Of a stretch of 64,000 nt of DNA, positions 36,386 to 50,834 are shown piece after piece. Below the pieces are notes generated by a model that was given only the letters and a program-made list of their open reading frames with translations, was not told the origin of the DNA and searched no databases. The position numbers were made by a program, and so were the translations under genes. This stretch comes from Pseudovirgaria hyperparasitica (lineage: Eukaryota > Ascomycota > Dothideomycetes > Acrospermales > Acrospermaceae), in contig NW_022985549.1 in assembly GCF_010093815.1 (NCBI RefSeq), positions 1 to 64,000 on the forward strand, given 5' to 3'. Within the stretch, counting starts at the first letter, position 1. Each line of letters begins with the position of its first letter.

Positions 36386-38189
36386 GTTTAATTACTTCTA
36401 CTTAGACTCCGAAGTAAGTATTTATACTATCTATTTAAATATAAAATAGTAAATAATAGATAGTCCTTATCTTCGTGGACCGCCCTATAAGCCCTAACTA
36501 TAGAATAAGTTAGATATCTTATTATAGAACTAGAGGAGTAAGTCGTAGAGCTCTAAAGAGAAAATATTAAACTTAGAAAAGCTAAAGATAGCTTTAAAAG
36601 AAAAATTCTAGAACCTTTTAAAGATAAGTAAAGTAAACTCTAAGGATTTCTAATATAGATTAGAATATACCTCTAGGCCTATTAAATTTAGAACCCGGAA
36701 GAATAAGTTATATTTACTACTAGACTACTAAAGGGAGATACACTCGCTTAGTTTAAACTCTATTTAAGTGACTTTATAGAAAATAATCCATAGAATTAAT
36801 AGAATAATACTACTAAGATCTTTAAACGTTTTAAAGAATTTAAGAAATATATTAAAATAATCTTTAGAGATATAGATAAATAAAGGATAGCTAAGAGATA
36901 AATCTAGTAAATAGTCTAGATAAAATCTATATCTAACTACGCCTTAAAATTCTAATAAATCTCTAGTTAGCTAGAATAAGATAATAAACCTCTAATCCTC
37001 TAGTTCTATACTAGATTATATAATAATATTAAGAATAAAATCTCTAGAGAGAGAGACTATCCTACTAACCTCTAAGAGTATATTAAGCTAGTAGTCTAGA
37101 TTAATAACCGACTATATAAGAGATGCTATAAGAAAAGAGGAAAAAAGATCTTTTAACCCGTACTTAAATAAGATACTTAGAAGGGTTATATTAATAAAGC
37201 CCTAAACTACCTATATAAGAGATTCTATAATAGATCTATACTAATAGAACTTAGTACCTTATAGATAAAATATCTATCTAATAAAGAAAGGGAATAACTA
37301 AAGAAGAAAGGTAAGTATCTCTACTATAAAGAAAAGGGATACTATACCCGCGAATACCCGAAAAATAAGAATAAGAAAAATTTAATTAAAGACCTAGTAC
37401 TAAGATAAGGGAACTTTACTATAGAAAAAGAAGAAGTACCTTATATAGCTATATTATAGACTAGTTATACTAATAACCTCTATTTTATATATAAGTTAGA
37501 AAAAGATAGCGTAGATTAGTATCTAAAGAAAAGAAATATTTTAATAGCTAGTAAATAACCCCTATTACTTTATAAAAAAACGGAACTATAGAAGTACTTA
37601 GAAGTAATAAGAATATCTAAATTAACTAAAGAAATAGTATCTAAAGAAGTAATAATTAAAGGAAGTACTACTAAGGAAGATAGTAAGGAAGAAACCCTTA
37701 CTATAGAAGAACTATATAATAAGTTAATAATAAACTAAGACTCTATTACTTACTATATTATCTATTATTATAGAAAATATATAAGTAAAGATAATAGAGA
37801 CCTATCTTTAAGAGATATAGAAATCTAACTAGAAGATAACTAACTTATTTTACCCTACTATAAGGAATATAGTAAGACTTTCTAGGTTATCTATCTCTAT
37901 AATAACTATCTTTATTATCTTTATAAGAAGCGAACCTAGAAATAGTTCCTATAATAGTATTAGAATTAAGCGATTCTAAAAGTCTTTAGAGACGAAGATA
38001 TATAATAGTATAAAATAATTACTAAGGAAGCCGATAAAAACTACTTTATATTAAAATAGATAGAAAATAAGATTTATCTAGAGAACCAATATACCTAATA
38101 TCCGGACGTTACGTGCCGAACTTATCTAATATCTAAGGCTATTATATAGTATAACCTTTAAGTAGACTTAGGCAAAATTAAGAAATAAG
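36386..38189 (+). pseudogene. Element B gag (fossil)
   Basis: This is the region after the 5' LTR. It is charged and helical with the pattern of a Gypsy capsid (about 36700-37150). A CCHC zinc-knuckle-like spacing follows at about 37308-37362, which packages RNA in related elements. Acidic sequence continues up to the LINE copy 3 insertion. It is broken many times. Confidence 0.7.
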
Positions 38190-38202
38190 TTTAATCTATA
38201 AT

Positions 38203-41200
38203 AATAATAATAATAATAATATTATATAACTAGATAGAGTAGTTTATTCTATAGACATATACCTTCTCTAGTCTAAGCTATTATATAAGAAGAAACCTTT
38301 ATAAAAGGAAAAACTCCCTTCTCTCTATAACTATATCTTATAAAGTCTTCGCGTTATCTTAAGTATATAGCTATTAGAAATATCTATAGGTCTATAACCT
38401 ATAGTACTATTATTTTTACCCTTAGGTAGTACGTATAGAGTACGGGGGTTATTAGTTAAGGGTTATCCTTTAACTAATTATTAGAGTTCTTCCGGGGTTC
38501 TTCCGGCGTATACTAGGGTCTATCTAGTATATACCTAGTTATATTTAGTATATATATCCGGGTCTATTAGTATTAGGGGAGAGGGAGATATATAAGTATC
38601 TACCGGGCGATCTTCTTAGAATACTTATTAAGCTACTATATAATATTAGAGGTCCTCGTTATATAGATAAGTAATTATCTCTATATATAGAGGTCTAGGT
38701 ATATTATAAGATAGTACTATATTATATCTCTCTAGCTATATACTTTATACTATAGGGACGCGTCTAGAACGCCCCTCTAGTCTAGATAGTATAGAAGTTC
38801 TATAGCTTCTATTTGCGCTTAGAGAAGAATAGATACTTAGGCTTTTGTAAGCCCCTTATATATCTATCTACTTAGTTTCTTCTATAGTCTCTAAACCTAT
38901 TCTAGATACTTATTCTATTAGGATACCTAATAGGTCTAGAGGACTTCCTTCTATTTATTCTAGATCTATAACCGTATAGCCCGTATAAGCTTCTAAGGGT
39001 TCTACTAGTCTAGGGAGGTGTCTAGGTTATCCCTAATCTCTTATATAATTTAGTTTAAGTCTATCTCTATTAGGCTCTTATACTATAGTTAAGTCTAGCC
39101 TATATATAGTAGCGCTTAATAGTAGATACTAATTTATATACGTAGTATGGCGAAGGTATATTTAGCGTGTTCTATATATTTCTATACTTATTATTTAGTA
39201 AAGTATATTACCCTCTATATCTAGTAGAAGTCCTATATACTTATTATATTTATCTTATATTATAGTAGTATTATATTAATAGCTTTATATACGCTAGATA
39301 TAAGGTAGAGTATATAGTTCTATATAGACTCGAGCTTTATTTATCTAGTCTATATAAGGGCCGTGTACTAGTACTTATATCTATATATAAAGGCGGGTCG
39401 TACTATAGAGACGTATAGTTAGCATATCTTATTCTAGGTGGTTCCCTATATAGAGGCCGTAATCCGGCGTATAGCGGCTTCTATCTTAAGGGCCCTAGAT
39501 ACTACGTATATAATCTATAGGCCCTATTTAAGTTTATTATTAATTATAATACTAAGTATATATATACTCTATATTTATAGTTTAGTAAAAGTATCTATTC
39601 TAGAACGTTACTCTTCTTCTCTAGTAGTCTATTTTCTATAGCGGTTAATAAAGTATATAAGTTAGTATTTCTTAGGGGCGAACTTTACTCTATAGCGCTT
39701 TATCTACTAGATATATCTCTTATAGTCTTATTTAAGGTATTTATATATTAAACTAGTATTATTATTAATAGCTAGAAGGTATATATTATTAGCGTATTCT
39801 ACTACCTCTATATATTATATCTCTTATAGAAGGTCTATAGTAAAGAAGAGAAAGAGGATTAGAGAGATAGTACTTCCTTATAGAATACTATATATTATCT
39901 TCTTATATTTACTTTAATATCTAGGGATATATATCTAGGTAATTCTTTTAGTAAGGAAGAACTATATAAATCTTATAATCTATTCGGGTATATATCTCTT
40001 CTATAGGTTATAGATAAGTCTTATATAGTTTACCTTATTAAATACGCCGGCTATATCTAGAGAGAGTAATATTACTACGCGTCCCTATTTCTATATAGTC
40101 TAGATAACTTTAAGAATATATTAGATAGTAGTAATTAGAGAGCTTCTAGTTTTCGCCTTCTAGTTTACTAGAAGAAGATTATATTCTTATACTATAGTAC
40201 TTATCTTCTTTATAATTATAGTCTTAAGTATCTTACTAAGATAGAAGAGAAGGGTAATTAGTCTCTATTCTTTTAGAGAGTTAGAGTTCTTCTCTAGTTT
40301 TAGAAGTATAATAGTATAGATAGCCCGGAAGCTCTAGAGGTGGTATCTATTCTTAGTATATATCTAGAAGATAAGACTAATAAGTAGTAAGATTATCTAT
40401 ATAGTATATTTAAGGTATCTATTTAGTATTCTATCTAGTCTAGACGCTTTATCGTTCGGGAGTACTTTAATAGTATTAAGTATCTTCTCTTCTATAATCT
40501 CTATAGAGATATTAATTATATCTAGATATATATTATTATTAATATCTAAAAGATCTACTAGCTCTAGAGGGGGAAATATAACTTCTTAGAGGATCTCTAT
40601 CTTTTTAGGGCTTATAGTATATATTCTTCCCTAGTATATTAGGGAAGGTATTAGTAGTAGTAGCGTCGGTATATCTATACTCTTAGCCTACTTTACTATA
40701 TACTATAGCTCTATAGTCTATTATATATATTTATTAGTAATTATATACTAGTATTTACGTCGTTTATTATAGGGAGTTCTATTATAAGATTAGATTATCT
40801 CTTTCTATTCCTTCTATATCTTAGTTATCTAGATATAGTATACGCGTATATATAGTCTTCGGGCTTCCCTTCTACTTTTATATATTTAAGGTATATCTCT
40901 TATATCTAGAGACTTATACGTTTAGTATAGTACGTATTTATTCCTTAAGTTTTAGAAGGTTTAAAGAAGAACTTATACGGCTCTATCTATAGCCGGGCTA
41001 TTAGAGATATTAACCGTAGAGAGGTCTAGAATCGCCGATTCTAGGTCCTCTCTATACTTCTCCTAGTTAGTATCTTTCTATAGCTATCTCCTCTATTATT
41101 CGTTAGGTATAGATATATCTATTATAGTCTCTATATATTTATAATTAGAGTCTATTTATATCTTACTAGGGCGGTAATATCATACTCTATAGCTTATATA

Positions 41201-43472
41201 TTCTATAGTGAGGGTAAGGTCGAGTATAGATTCCTCCTTATCTTTCTTATATTTTCTCTATATAATTTATCTAACTAGTATAAGAAGGTATAGAAGGTCG
41301 TAGCACCTCGTATATAGCTCCCTTACCCTAAGCTCTTCTCTAATAACTATTAGGCCTCTCTACTATCTATAGTAGAGATTAAAGTCGCCTAGAAGGATAT
41401 ATTATTCTAGTTCTATAATACTCTCTAGTATAGTATCCGGCGTAAGTAATCCTCTCTAGTTATAGATATTATAGATATAGAGGGGCCCTATATCTATCTA
41501 GAGGTATAGTATTATCTAGAGATTATCTTATTCTATATAGAACTATTCTAAGAGCGGAATATATTTATATATATAGAAGAGAACTCTCCTATCTAGGCCT
41601 AGGGGGTAGATAGTATAGTATCCTAGGTATGTTATTAGTTTATTAGTTTAGTAGTATTTATATAGTTTCTAAATAGCTATTATCGCGGTGTCTATCTCTT
41701 CTAGAAGCGTAGTCTAGTTTTCTTATTTATATTATATATTTACCTATATAATAATAAGTATATCTTAGCTCCTTATTAGGTGCTAGAGAATACTTAAGTC
41801 TATATACTAGTAGTGTTAAGGCGTAACTATCTCTATACGGTAGCTACCTTAAGGATACCCTAGGGTCGCCCTATCTTTCTCTATATAGTATACTATTATA
41901 TATTAGCCCTACCTCCTTATAGATTAGTTAGTATAGTTATAGATAGAGTTAGAGTAGATAGTAGAGGCCTTATAGCTTAGTATATCTATCTTACCCCTCT
42001 CGCCTTTATAGCGTTAATATACTTAGTAACTTATCTATATTTTATATATATTACTAACTATAATAGATAGTTTCTATTATAATTAGAGTACTTAGTAGTA
42101 TCTTTATTATATATATAGTCCTTCTATCCTTTATATAGATATTTCTAGATATAATAGTTCTATCGGTACTATCTATAGATAGCTTTCTAAGAGTATCTCT
42201 ATCTAGTATATCTATACCTCTAATAGTTAAAGTATTAGATTATTATCTATACTCTATTCTATAGTTCTACTATAAGTAACTCCCTCTTAGCTAAGAAGCC
42301 TTCTTATATAATCTAATAGATAAGGGCGGGGTCTTAGAGCTCTACTATTATAGTAGAATGTTTTTTTAATTTTACTTTAATTCCTTATACGTTCTTCTAC
42401 TACGCCTTTATAATTCTAATTCTAGGGTATTTCTAGTTATTAGATTATTCTATTCGCTTAATATTATTAGTACTAATAATATATCCCTAGACGGGAACTA
42501 TATATATCTATATTAGGTACGTGTTAGCGTAGACGGACGTACTAGAGAATATATTATTAATTATATTCGGGTTATAAGAGATAGTCTACTAGACTATATT
42601 AGTAGTAGTAGTTAGTACTATATCTTCTAGGGTAAGTTTAGCTATAACCATGTTTAACTATATTCCTTTTTATTTATTAATCTTATTAATAATATTCTTT
42701 AGAGATACCTTCTAGACCTATACGAGAACTTTCTTATTCTAGATAGTAATTTATATACTATATACTTCTTCTATAGATATTCTTAGTATTTAGATTATTC
42801 TAGTTATACTATCTAATAGTACTATAACTTATACCTAAGTAGTTAGACGTCCCTCCTAGGTAAGGCCTTCTTAGATTCTTAGTAGACTAGCCTTAATTTA
42901 GTCTAGTCTAGACTCTAGACTTATTTCTAGTATCTATTTTACTTCTATAGTAAGCCCCTTAATATTCTAGACTAGGCTCTAGAAGATATTAAGGAGAGTA
43001 GTCTCTCCCTTCTTAATCTCTCTCTCTATATATACTATCTAGTATTTAATCTTATCTATAAGGGTGTCCGTAAGCGGAGTCCTCTCTATCTTAGTTATCT
43101 ATAGTACTTTATATTTCTAGTTATTTTTTATTTTTTAGATAGTAGTTTAGTTATTCTAGAATATACTACTATATAGTCGTTTCTATTATACTAGTAGTAG
43201 GGGTATATCTAGTAGAAGCTAGGGTATATTAATGCCGGAGGCCGCTATAATTATTAGTTAAGGGCTACCCTTAACTAGTAAAGGGGGTTAGCGTGTTAGT
43301 ATTCGTTAGTAGTAGTATTAGTACCGTCGTGTATTATATACTATATGTACGTACATATGTCGGAAGTTATTATACTTAGTATACTCTATTAATTAATATC
43401 TATAGATCGCTATATCGCTCTAAATTAACTAGTTTTGGTCCCTTAGGGTGTTCCTAAAAGAATTCTTCTAAA
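38203..43472 (-). mobile_element. Tad1-like LINE, copy 3 (full length, reversed)
   Basis: Reverse-oriented LINE of about 5.27 kb. Its 3' (ATT)n tail is at the left (38203-38220) and its 5' end is at the right (about 43472). A 13-bp target duplication, tttaatctataat, flanks it (38190-38202, 43473-43485). Both ends carry the 31-bp palindrome (38449-38479 near the 3' end; 43251-43281 near the 5' end). ORF2 occupies about 41790-38500 and ORF1 about 43130-41790 on the minus strand. RIP stops are scattered through both. Its 5' end has about 20 bases not seen in copy 1. It lies inside element B. Confidence 0.9.
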
Positions 43473-43485
43473 TTTAATCTATAAT

Positions 43486-45493
43486 CTAACTTATATAGAA
43501 AACGGAATAGGAACTTAGTAAGCTATAAAAAAACTAGGAAGGCCGGATATACTAAGAGAAACGGCTAAGTTAAAAAGAAAATCTCTTATATCTATTAGTA
43601 GCTTAGATAATAAGATATAAATATCTCTTAAAATTTAGCTCTATTAAAAATACTCTATTAAAGTACTAATTAATAGCGGAGTATAGTCTAATTTTATTTC
43701 TCTAACTATAGTAGATAAACTAAAAATACTCTATAATAGTAAAGAAGAACTATATAAATTATCTATATTTAAAGGACTTAATATAGAATATACTAATAGA
43801 ATAGTATACTTAGAAATAGAACCTCTAGATTTAGTCTTAATAGTAGAATACTAATAACTATAATTAGATATAGTAGAGCTAGAATAATATAACTTAATTC
43901 TAGGAATACTATAGCTCGAAGAAGTTAACCCTACGATTAACTAGAAAACTAAGGAAATTATACCCTAGAAAATATTAAGACCCTTAGAAACTATTAAAGA
44001 AGAAGTAGAGATTAATAAACCTATAAAGGCGCTAACGACTAGAAAGTCTATCTACTATATTTAGAAGCTTAATAATAAGTAAGGTAATATAAAGAGCGGA
44101 CCCTTATATAAGAAATATATAGTATAATAAGGTATACCTATAGATAAATAGATTTAAAAAATAAATAATATACTCGTACTAAAGAAATACTACTAATATT
44201 ATATTATCTTTAAAGAAGGACTTAAGATGGAACTACTAAAGCGTAGTCTATATAATTATATAATAATACTCTAACTAGGAATAGCACCTATATTTAAAAG
44301 TATATATTAACTTACTAAAAAATAACTAGAAATAACGCGATAATATATTAAGAAAATAGAAGTAAAAGAATATATCTAACCCTCTAAATTACCTATAGAA
44401 TATCTAATACTCTTTATACTAAAGAAAGATAAAAGTAAATAACCTTATATAGACTATTAATACTTAAATAATATTACTATTAAAAATAGATACTCTCTAC
44501 CCTAAATTAATAGATTATAGAACTAACTTATAGAAGCTTAGTACTTTACTATAATAGACTTATAAGAAGTCTATAATCTTATATATATAGTAGAAGAAGA
44601 TAAATAGAAAATAGCCTTTCGGACTTAATACGGCTACTATAAATATCTAGTAATACTATTTAGACTAACTAATATACTAGCTATATTCTAAGTACTAATT
44701 AATAATATACTAAGAGAATACCTTAACTACTTTATAATAGTCTACCTAGATAATATATTAATTTATTTAAGAAATCTATTAGAGTATAGAGAATATATAT
44801 ATAAGATACTTTAGAAATTATAAATAGTAAATCTACTAGTAGAATTAAAGAAGAGTATCTTCTATATATAGAAAGTTATATTTTTAGAATTTAAGATTAT
44901 ATCTAGAGAAATATAAATAGATCTAAAGAAAATTAAGGCTATTAAAAACTAGAAGTAATCTAAGATAGTTAAGGAAATCTAAGGATTTACTAGATTTATA
45001 AACTTTTATAGAAAATTTATATATAACTATTCTATAAAAACGGCTCTACTATATAAGCTTATAAAGAAAAATATAATATTTAAATAGGGACTAAAGTAAG
45101 AATAAGTATTTTAATAGCTAAAAGAGTCTATTATAACCGAACCTATATTAAAGATATATTAAATAGAAAAACCCTATAAAGTTAAGATAGATATATTAGA
45201 ATTCGCTATTAGAGGGTAGTTAACCTAGATAGATAAATAAGAGAAAAGATATTCTATAGTATTTCACTCCTGAAAGTTCTAAGGATTAGAAATAAACTAG
45301 CTAATCTATAAAAAAGAACTCTATACTATAATTAAATACCTTAAGGAATAGAGAAGCTATCTCTATAGATTAGACTATATAGTAAAAGTCTATACTAACT
45401 ATAAAAACCTAACTATCTTTACTATAATAAAGAAACTATAAAAGAAATAAATTAGTTAGTATAAGCTTCTTATAGAATTTAATATCTAAATTA
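43486..45493 (+). pseudogene. Element B pol, first part: protease, RT, RNase H (fossil)
   Basis: After LINE copy 3, element B resumes with a retropepsin-like site (about 43655-43690 and onward), a reverse transcriptase (about 44370-45010) with a YLDD-type box near 44745-44760, and an RNase H (about 45110-45490). The part ends where LINE copy 4 inserted. It is broken many times. Confidence 0.75.
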
Positions 45494-48400
45494 TATACTA
45501 TAAAGAATGTAGGGTACCTATACTATTAAATATACGGAAAACTTCTCACACCCTAACGGACCAAACTAGTCAATTCGGGGCAAAACAGCGATTTACATAC
45601 ATTAAACGATAGAGTATACCGAGTATAATAACCTCCGATACACGTGTGTACGTATAGCGTATAATACGCGACGATACCGACGTATAGAGACACTATATAT
45701 ATACGCTCGAAGACTCTTCGATAATATAAGCATAGACTATATCTAATAAATACCGACACGCTAACCCCCTTTTATTAGTTAAGGGCTGCCCTTAACTAAT
45801 AACCATAGCGGCCTTAGGCATCGTAATACCCTAGTAGACGCCGGATATGCCCCCACTAGTACGGTAGAAACGGCCATATAGCGATATTAATGTGGATAGC
45901 TAGACACCTATCTAAAATATAGGTACTAACTAAGGGTGCGAAGCGCTATAGATAATCTAGACTAAGGGGACCCCGAGAGGGGAGACCCTCCTAGATAAAA
46001 TTAAATACTAGGTAATACGTATAGAGAGGGACGCCAAGGAGGGAAAGAAGACCCTCCTTTATATATTCCGGGACCTTATCCGGAACCTAAGAGAAATTAT
46101 AGAGGAAGAAAGGAAGTCGCCACGAGAGGAACCTAGTAGTAGACTTAACTAAATAGAAGCCAGCCTACGGAGAATCTAGGAAGAGCTATTCTAAGGTAAG
46201 CGCCCTAACACGTGGGCTTAGATTATAGTAACACCCGGAGCTACCGCACTAAGGACTACTAGGACCATAGATAGAGTATATAGTATACGTATTATAATCT
46301 AGGATAAGGACACGCTAGCGTAGATCTAATAGGCATCCCTAAAGGAAATTATAAATAAGATTAACGAATAGAAAGGAATGTAGTTAAGCGTTATGGCTAC
46401 TAAAGTTACGCTAGATAGGGTAGTACTTACTACTATAATAAATACTACGTAGTAAAACATCTCGCGAGATCCGAATATAATAGGTAGTATCTTCCCCGGC
46501 GCGTCTATTAGGGTAGCTATATACCCGATTATAGTATACGTAGTACCTATGCGGGGATAGGCTATCGGAGCGGAGGATATTACGCGTATAGAATAATCTA
46601 ACACGCGAAAATACCTAGGGATTAAGATCGTGAAAGCGTGGTAGAAGAACCCATAGGCGATTAAGACGACGGCGAAAAAACACTCTACTATAATTATAGA
46701 GCTCCGAGACCCCGCCCTCGTATAATATATTATATAGAAGGGATTTCTAATAGAAGGAGAGCTCCTTATAGCCGAGCTATAGGATAGGATATAGGTAATA
46801 ATATAGTGCTTTAACTATTAAGGGTATAGATATACTATATAAAGGTACTTATAGAAGACTAAGTACGGATAGTACCGTAGAGACTACGCTATCTAGAAGT
46901 ACCCTTATAAACCGCGAGGAGACGGACCAAGAAATAGAGACATAGTATAGTGTTTAAACTACGATGGGAAACACCCGTTATAGTCGTTAACGTGTATAAA
47001 ATATAAATAGGTCATAGAATATATTCGTACGATAAAAGCAAGAGACGTAAGATAGTTATAGAATATAATACCTACTATAAGCCCTTTCTTTATAATACCC
47101 CTAACCTCCCCTCCGGAAGATAGTTAGACGGGATAGTAGACTATCCTAAAGACGATAGGACGACTAAAAGGTATAGTTAAAGCCGCTACCGCGCGAGGAT
47201 AGTCGCGCCTCTAAGGAATAAGTATATAGATATATATACTCCCTAGTACCTAATGAGGGACTAGAATATACTCTAAATTATATAGGTAAACATATAATAT
47301 AAAAGAGAGAACTAGGCGATACTCCTTAAAGAGACCGGGGCTATAATACTCGCCATCTAGAAACCCTATAAATACTACTAGACGAGTAAACTAACCACAT
47401 ACCCCGGATACCATACTATACACCCTCTAGGACTAGAAAGATGAGTCCTCTTCCACATTTATAGGTTAATACTACTCTTATTATAGTCGTATACCGAGCG
47501 CGATAACCTTAGGATAATACTATACCTATAAATAGATATAGGCCCCCTATATATATATAATATATATAACTAATAACGTGTACTTATACTAGACGAGATG
47601 CTCGAGGGTACTACGGAACTAGGGTAACATATCCTCCTAGGAGACTTTAACCTCTACTACTAATGGTAGGGAGGCCTAGCCGTAGTAAGGGAAGAACTTA
47701 GAGCAAGGGAACTACGCACCCGCTGCCACGACTTCCTATACCTACTTACACCTATAGAATAAGTTATATAGAAAAAATATAAATAGGACGAAGACGGGTC
47801 TATACTTAACCTTACCTTTGCCACGGAGTATATTAGTTACCGGATCTAATACTACCGCCTAAGCTAGGTATAGACGGATTCCGACCACGAATATATAGAA
47901 ACCGTAATAAACGTATATACCCCGAATAAATAATGGGGATAATAGATATAGAAGGATACCGACTAGGAAAAGTACCTAAAGGACCTAGAATCGGCGATCC
48001 TAGATCCCTCTATAGTCGATATATCTAACGACCTAGCCATAGACTAGGCCGTATAGATACTTCTATAAATATACTAGAATGCGAGAAATAAACACGTACT
48101 ATACCGAATATACCGGCCCCCGGAAGTAAAGGGGATTCCTCGAGTGCGGGAAAGTAGATAAGACGCCTAAAGGCTATATATATACATATACTATACGAGA
48201 ACACCCGAGTCGTAGGAAGAATAGAAGGAAGTAATACGATAACGCAATAAAGTTCTCCGTAACGAAAGGCGTAAATAGTGGCGTATAATTACTAGTTAAT
48301 AGATATAATACGTAATAGGGCTATGGCGCATGGCGAAATGGGCCAAGGGCGTAGATACTCCGACACCCCCGCTACTTATACCTCCCCTAATATATTAGGG

Positions 48401-50817
48401 GAGAATATACTCCACGAGCCTTAAGAAAACTAAGGCCCTACGGGAGGCCATATTCCCTCTCCCGGAACTAGTAGACCTATTAGACGTTCACGGCGCCGAA
48501 TATCTATACACGGTAGATATCCCCAAAGAAGTTACGGAGGAGAATATACTTAATATTATTAAGATACTCCTAAATGATAAAGCACCCGGACTAGATGGAA
48601 TTCTAAATCGATGCCTAAAAAGTACTATAAAAGCGACCCTACCGCTTATTACTTATATATTCTAAGCATGCGTCACGTAGGGGTACCACCCCTAGAGCTT
48701 CCGAGTTATCTATACTATTATACTCCCGAAACTAGGAAAGAGCCCTAACTCCCTAAAGGGATAGAGACTAATCACCCTTCTCTCCTACCTAGGTAAGATA
48801 CTAGAGGCTATAGTAGCGAAGAAGATGAGTACCGCGGTATAGGAATATAATCTCCTCCCTCCGAACCAGAAGGCAAAGGTAGATAGCTCCCTAATAATAG
48901 CTATCTAATATATTATCGAAGTCGTCTAGGCCGTATAGAAACAGGGACGGGTAGTATCGCTCCTCTCCCTCGATATGGCCGGAGCGTTTAATAAGGTAAA
49001 CTATATAAGACTTATTTATAACCTCTAGATAAGACGAATACTAGAATGGATTACACGCTTTATATAGTTATTCCTTATAGGAAGAATAACTTAGATATAT
49101 ATCCCTAGGTACTAGAGCGAATATAAAGAGACGGTATACGGCATCCTATAAGGGAGCACCATCTCTCCGATTCTATTCCTCTTCTTTACGGTAGACCTTC
49201 TTTAAGGAATAAAGTATATAGAGATAGTCGGATACGCCGATAATATATACCTCCTAGCCATTAATAATAATACTAACCGAACGTGTAGACGACTAGAATA
49301 GGACTACGAGAGGTGCCTCTAGTAGGTAAAACGCTATAGAGTAAAGTTCGCCCCGGAGAAATACTAGCTTATGCACTTTATTAACCGTTAAGGGAAATAG
49401 GTAACTAGGGAAGGCGAATAACGCCCCCGAATCGACGCATTTAACGAACTACTAGTATAAAGCATGCGCGCGCTCGGAGTTATACTAGATAGTAAGCTTA
49501 AATAGGGACCATAAGTAGTATACACCGTCTCTAGGGCCCTCTAGATAGAAGCTACTATATAATGGATTATAGCCTCCACGTAGGGAACCGCCTAGGATAA
49601 GGCACGCTAGCTATATATATCTATAGCACGACCCGCCTTTACGTATAGACACGAGTGCTAGTACACGGCCCTTATATAGACTAGGCGAATAAAGCTCGAA
49701 TCTATATAGAACCGTATACTCCGTCTTATATTAGGCGTATATAAAGCTACTAATACGGTACTACTACGACGCGAGATAGACGTTATAAGTATATATAACT
49801 TCTACTAGATATAGAGAGTGGTATACTTTACTAAATAATAAGTATAGGAACGTATAGGAAACGTAGAATATACTTTCGCCGCGCTACGTATACGAATTAG
49901 CATATATTACCGCGCACTCCTATATATAGGCCGGAATTAAATACGGTATAGATGCTTAATAGAAGCCGACTCTAGCTAAGTAGTATAAGAAGTCCGAGAT
50001 AACCTAGACGCTCTTCTAGACTAGTAGAGCCTTTAAGAACTTATAAAAAATATACGGTCGTAGACTTAAGATAAGTAGAAAGAGGTACTCCGTGCCTACT
50101 AGACCTCCTAATAGAATAGATACCTAGAGTAGATTTGAGGGCCATGGAAGGAACTAAGTAAATGGATGTATAAAGGGCTAACGAAAGTCTAAGCATCTAT
50201 ACTTATCTAAGCCCGAACGGGCGCTATAGAACTCCTATACTATATCTATAAGAGAGGCGTTCCCGATACCTCCCTATGGTATAAGGCGTGTGGCCGGAGA
50301 GGTATAATACGCTACTATCTAGCTATATACCCTAACCTCTATATATAATAGTAATAGCTTATCTATATTACGAAGACTTTAGATATCGTACGATAGCTTA
50401 ATAAGTACCCTAAGGATGTCTCCTAATAGATACTTATATATCTACTACTCCTCTAGTACTAGTGGACCCGGAAATATATACCGGAAGAGACCCGGTATAC
50501 GCCGGTAGTAACCCGATATATACCGGAAGAACCCTAGGAGAACCCCGATTATTAGTTAAGGGTAGCCCTTAACTAATAACCTCCGCATCTATACGTGCTG
50601 CCTAAGGGCGAAATAATAGTAATATAGGCTATAGGCTAATAGGCGTACCCTATGGCTATATACTTAAGACGAAATAGAGGTTTAATGAGATGTAGTTATA
50701 GACATAAGGAAGTTTTTCTCTATGGGGTTTCTTCTTATATAGTGGCTTAGACTAGAGAAGGCATTGGCCTATAGAGTACTACTCTACCTAGTTATATAAT
50801 ATTATTATTATTATTAT
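45494..50817 (+). mobile_element. Tad1-like LINE, copy 4 (full length)
   Basis: This plus-strand LINE is flanked by a 15-bp duplication, tatactataaagaat (45494-45508 and 50818-50832). Homology to the 5' end of copy 1 starts near 45535, which leaves about 27 extra bases after the duplication. These are either a more complete 5' end or untemplated bases. ORF1 runs from about 45926 and ORF2 from 47253. The junction keeps an ATGA overlap (ATG 47253-47255, TGA 47254-47256) that is mutated in the other copies. The palindrome is perfect at 45772-45802 and is repeated at 50549-50579. It keeps many CpG and some CpA sites and looks among the youngest copies. Confidence 0.9.
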
Positions 50818-50834
50818 TATACTATAAAGAATCT

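Noticed and set aside
39438-39641. Plus-strand 67-codon open frame with a hydrophobic stretch
   Set aside because: It is antisense to ORF2 of the reversed LINE copy 3. The apparent hydrophobicity comes from TAT/ATA-rich RIP sequence.
46326-46604. Minus-strand 92-codon open frame
   Set aside because: It is antisense to ORF1 of LINE copy 4 and shows no recognisable domain.
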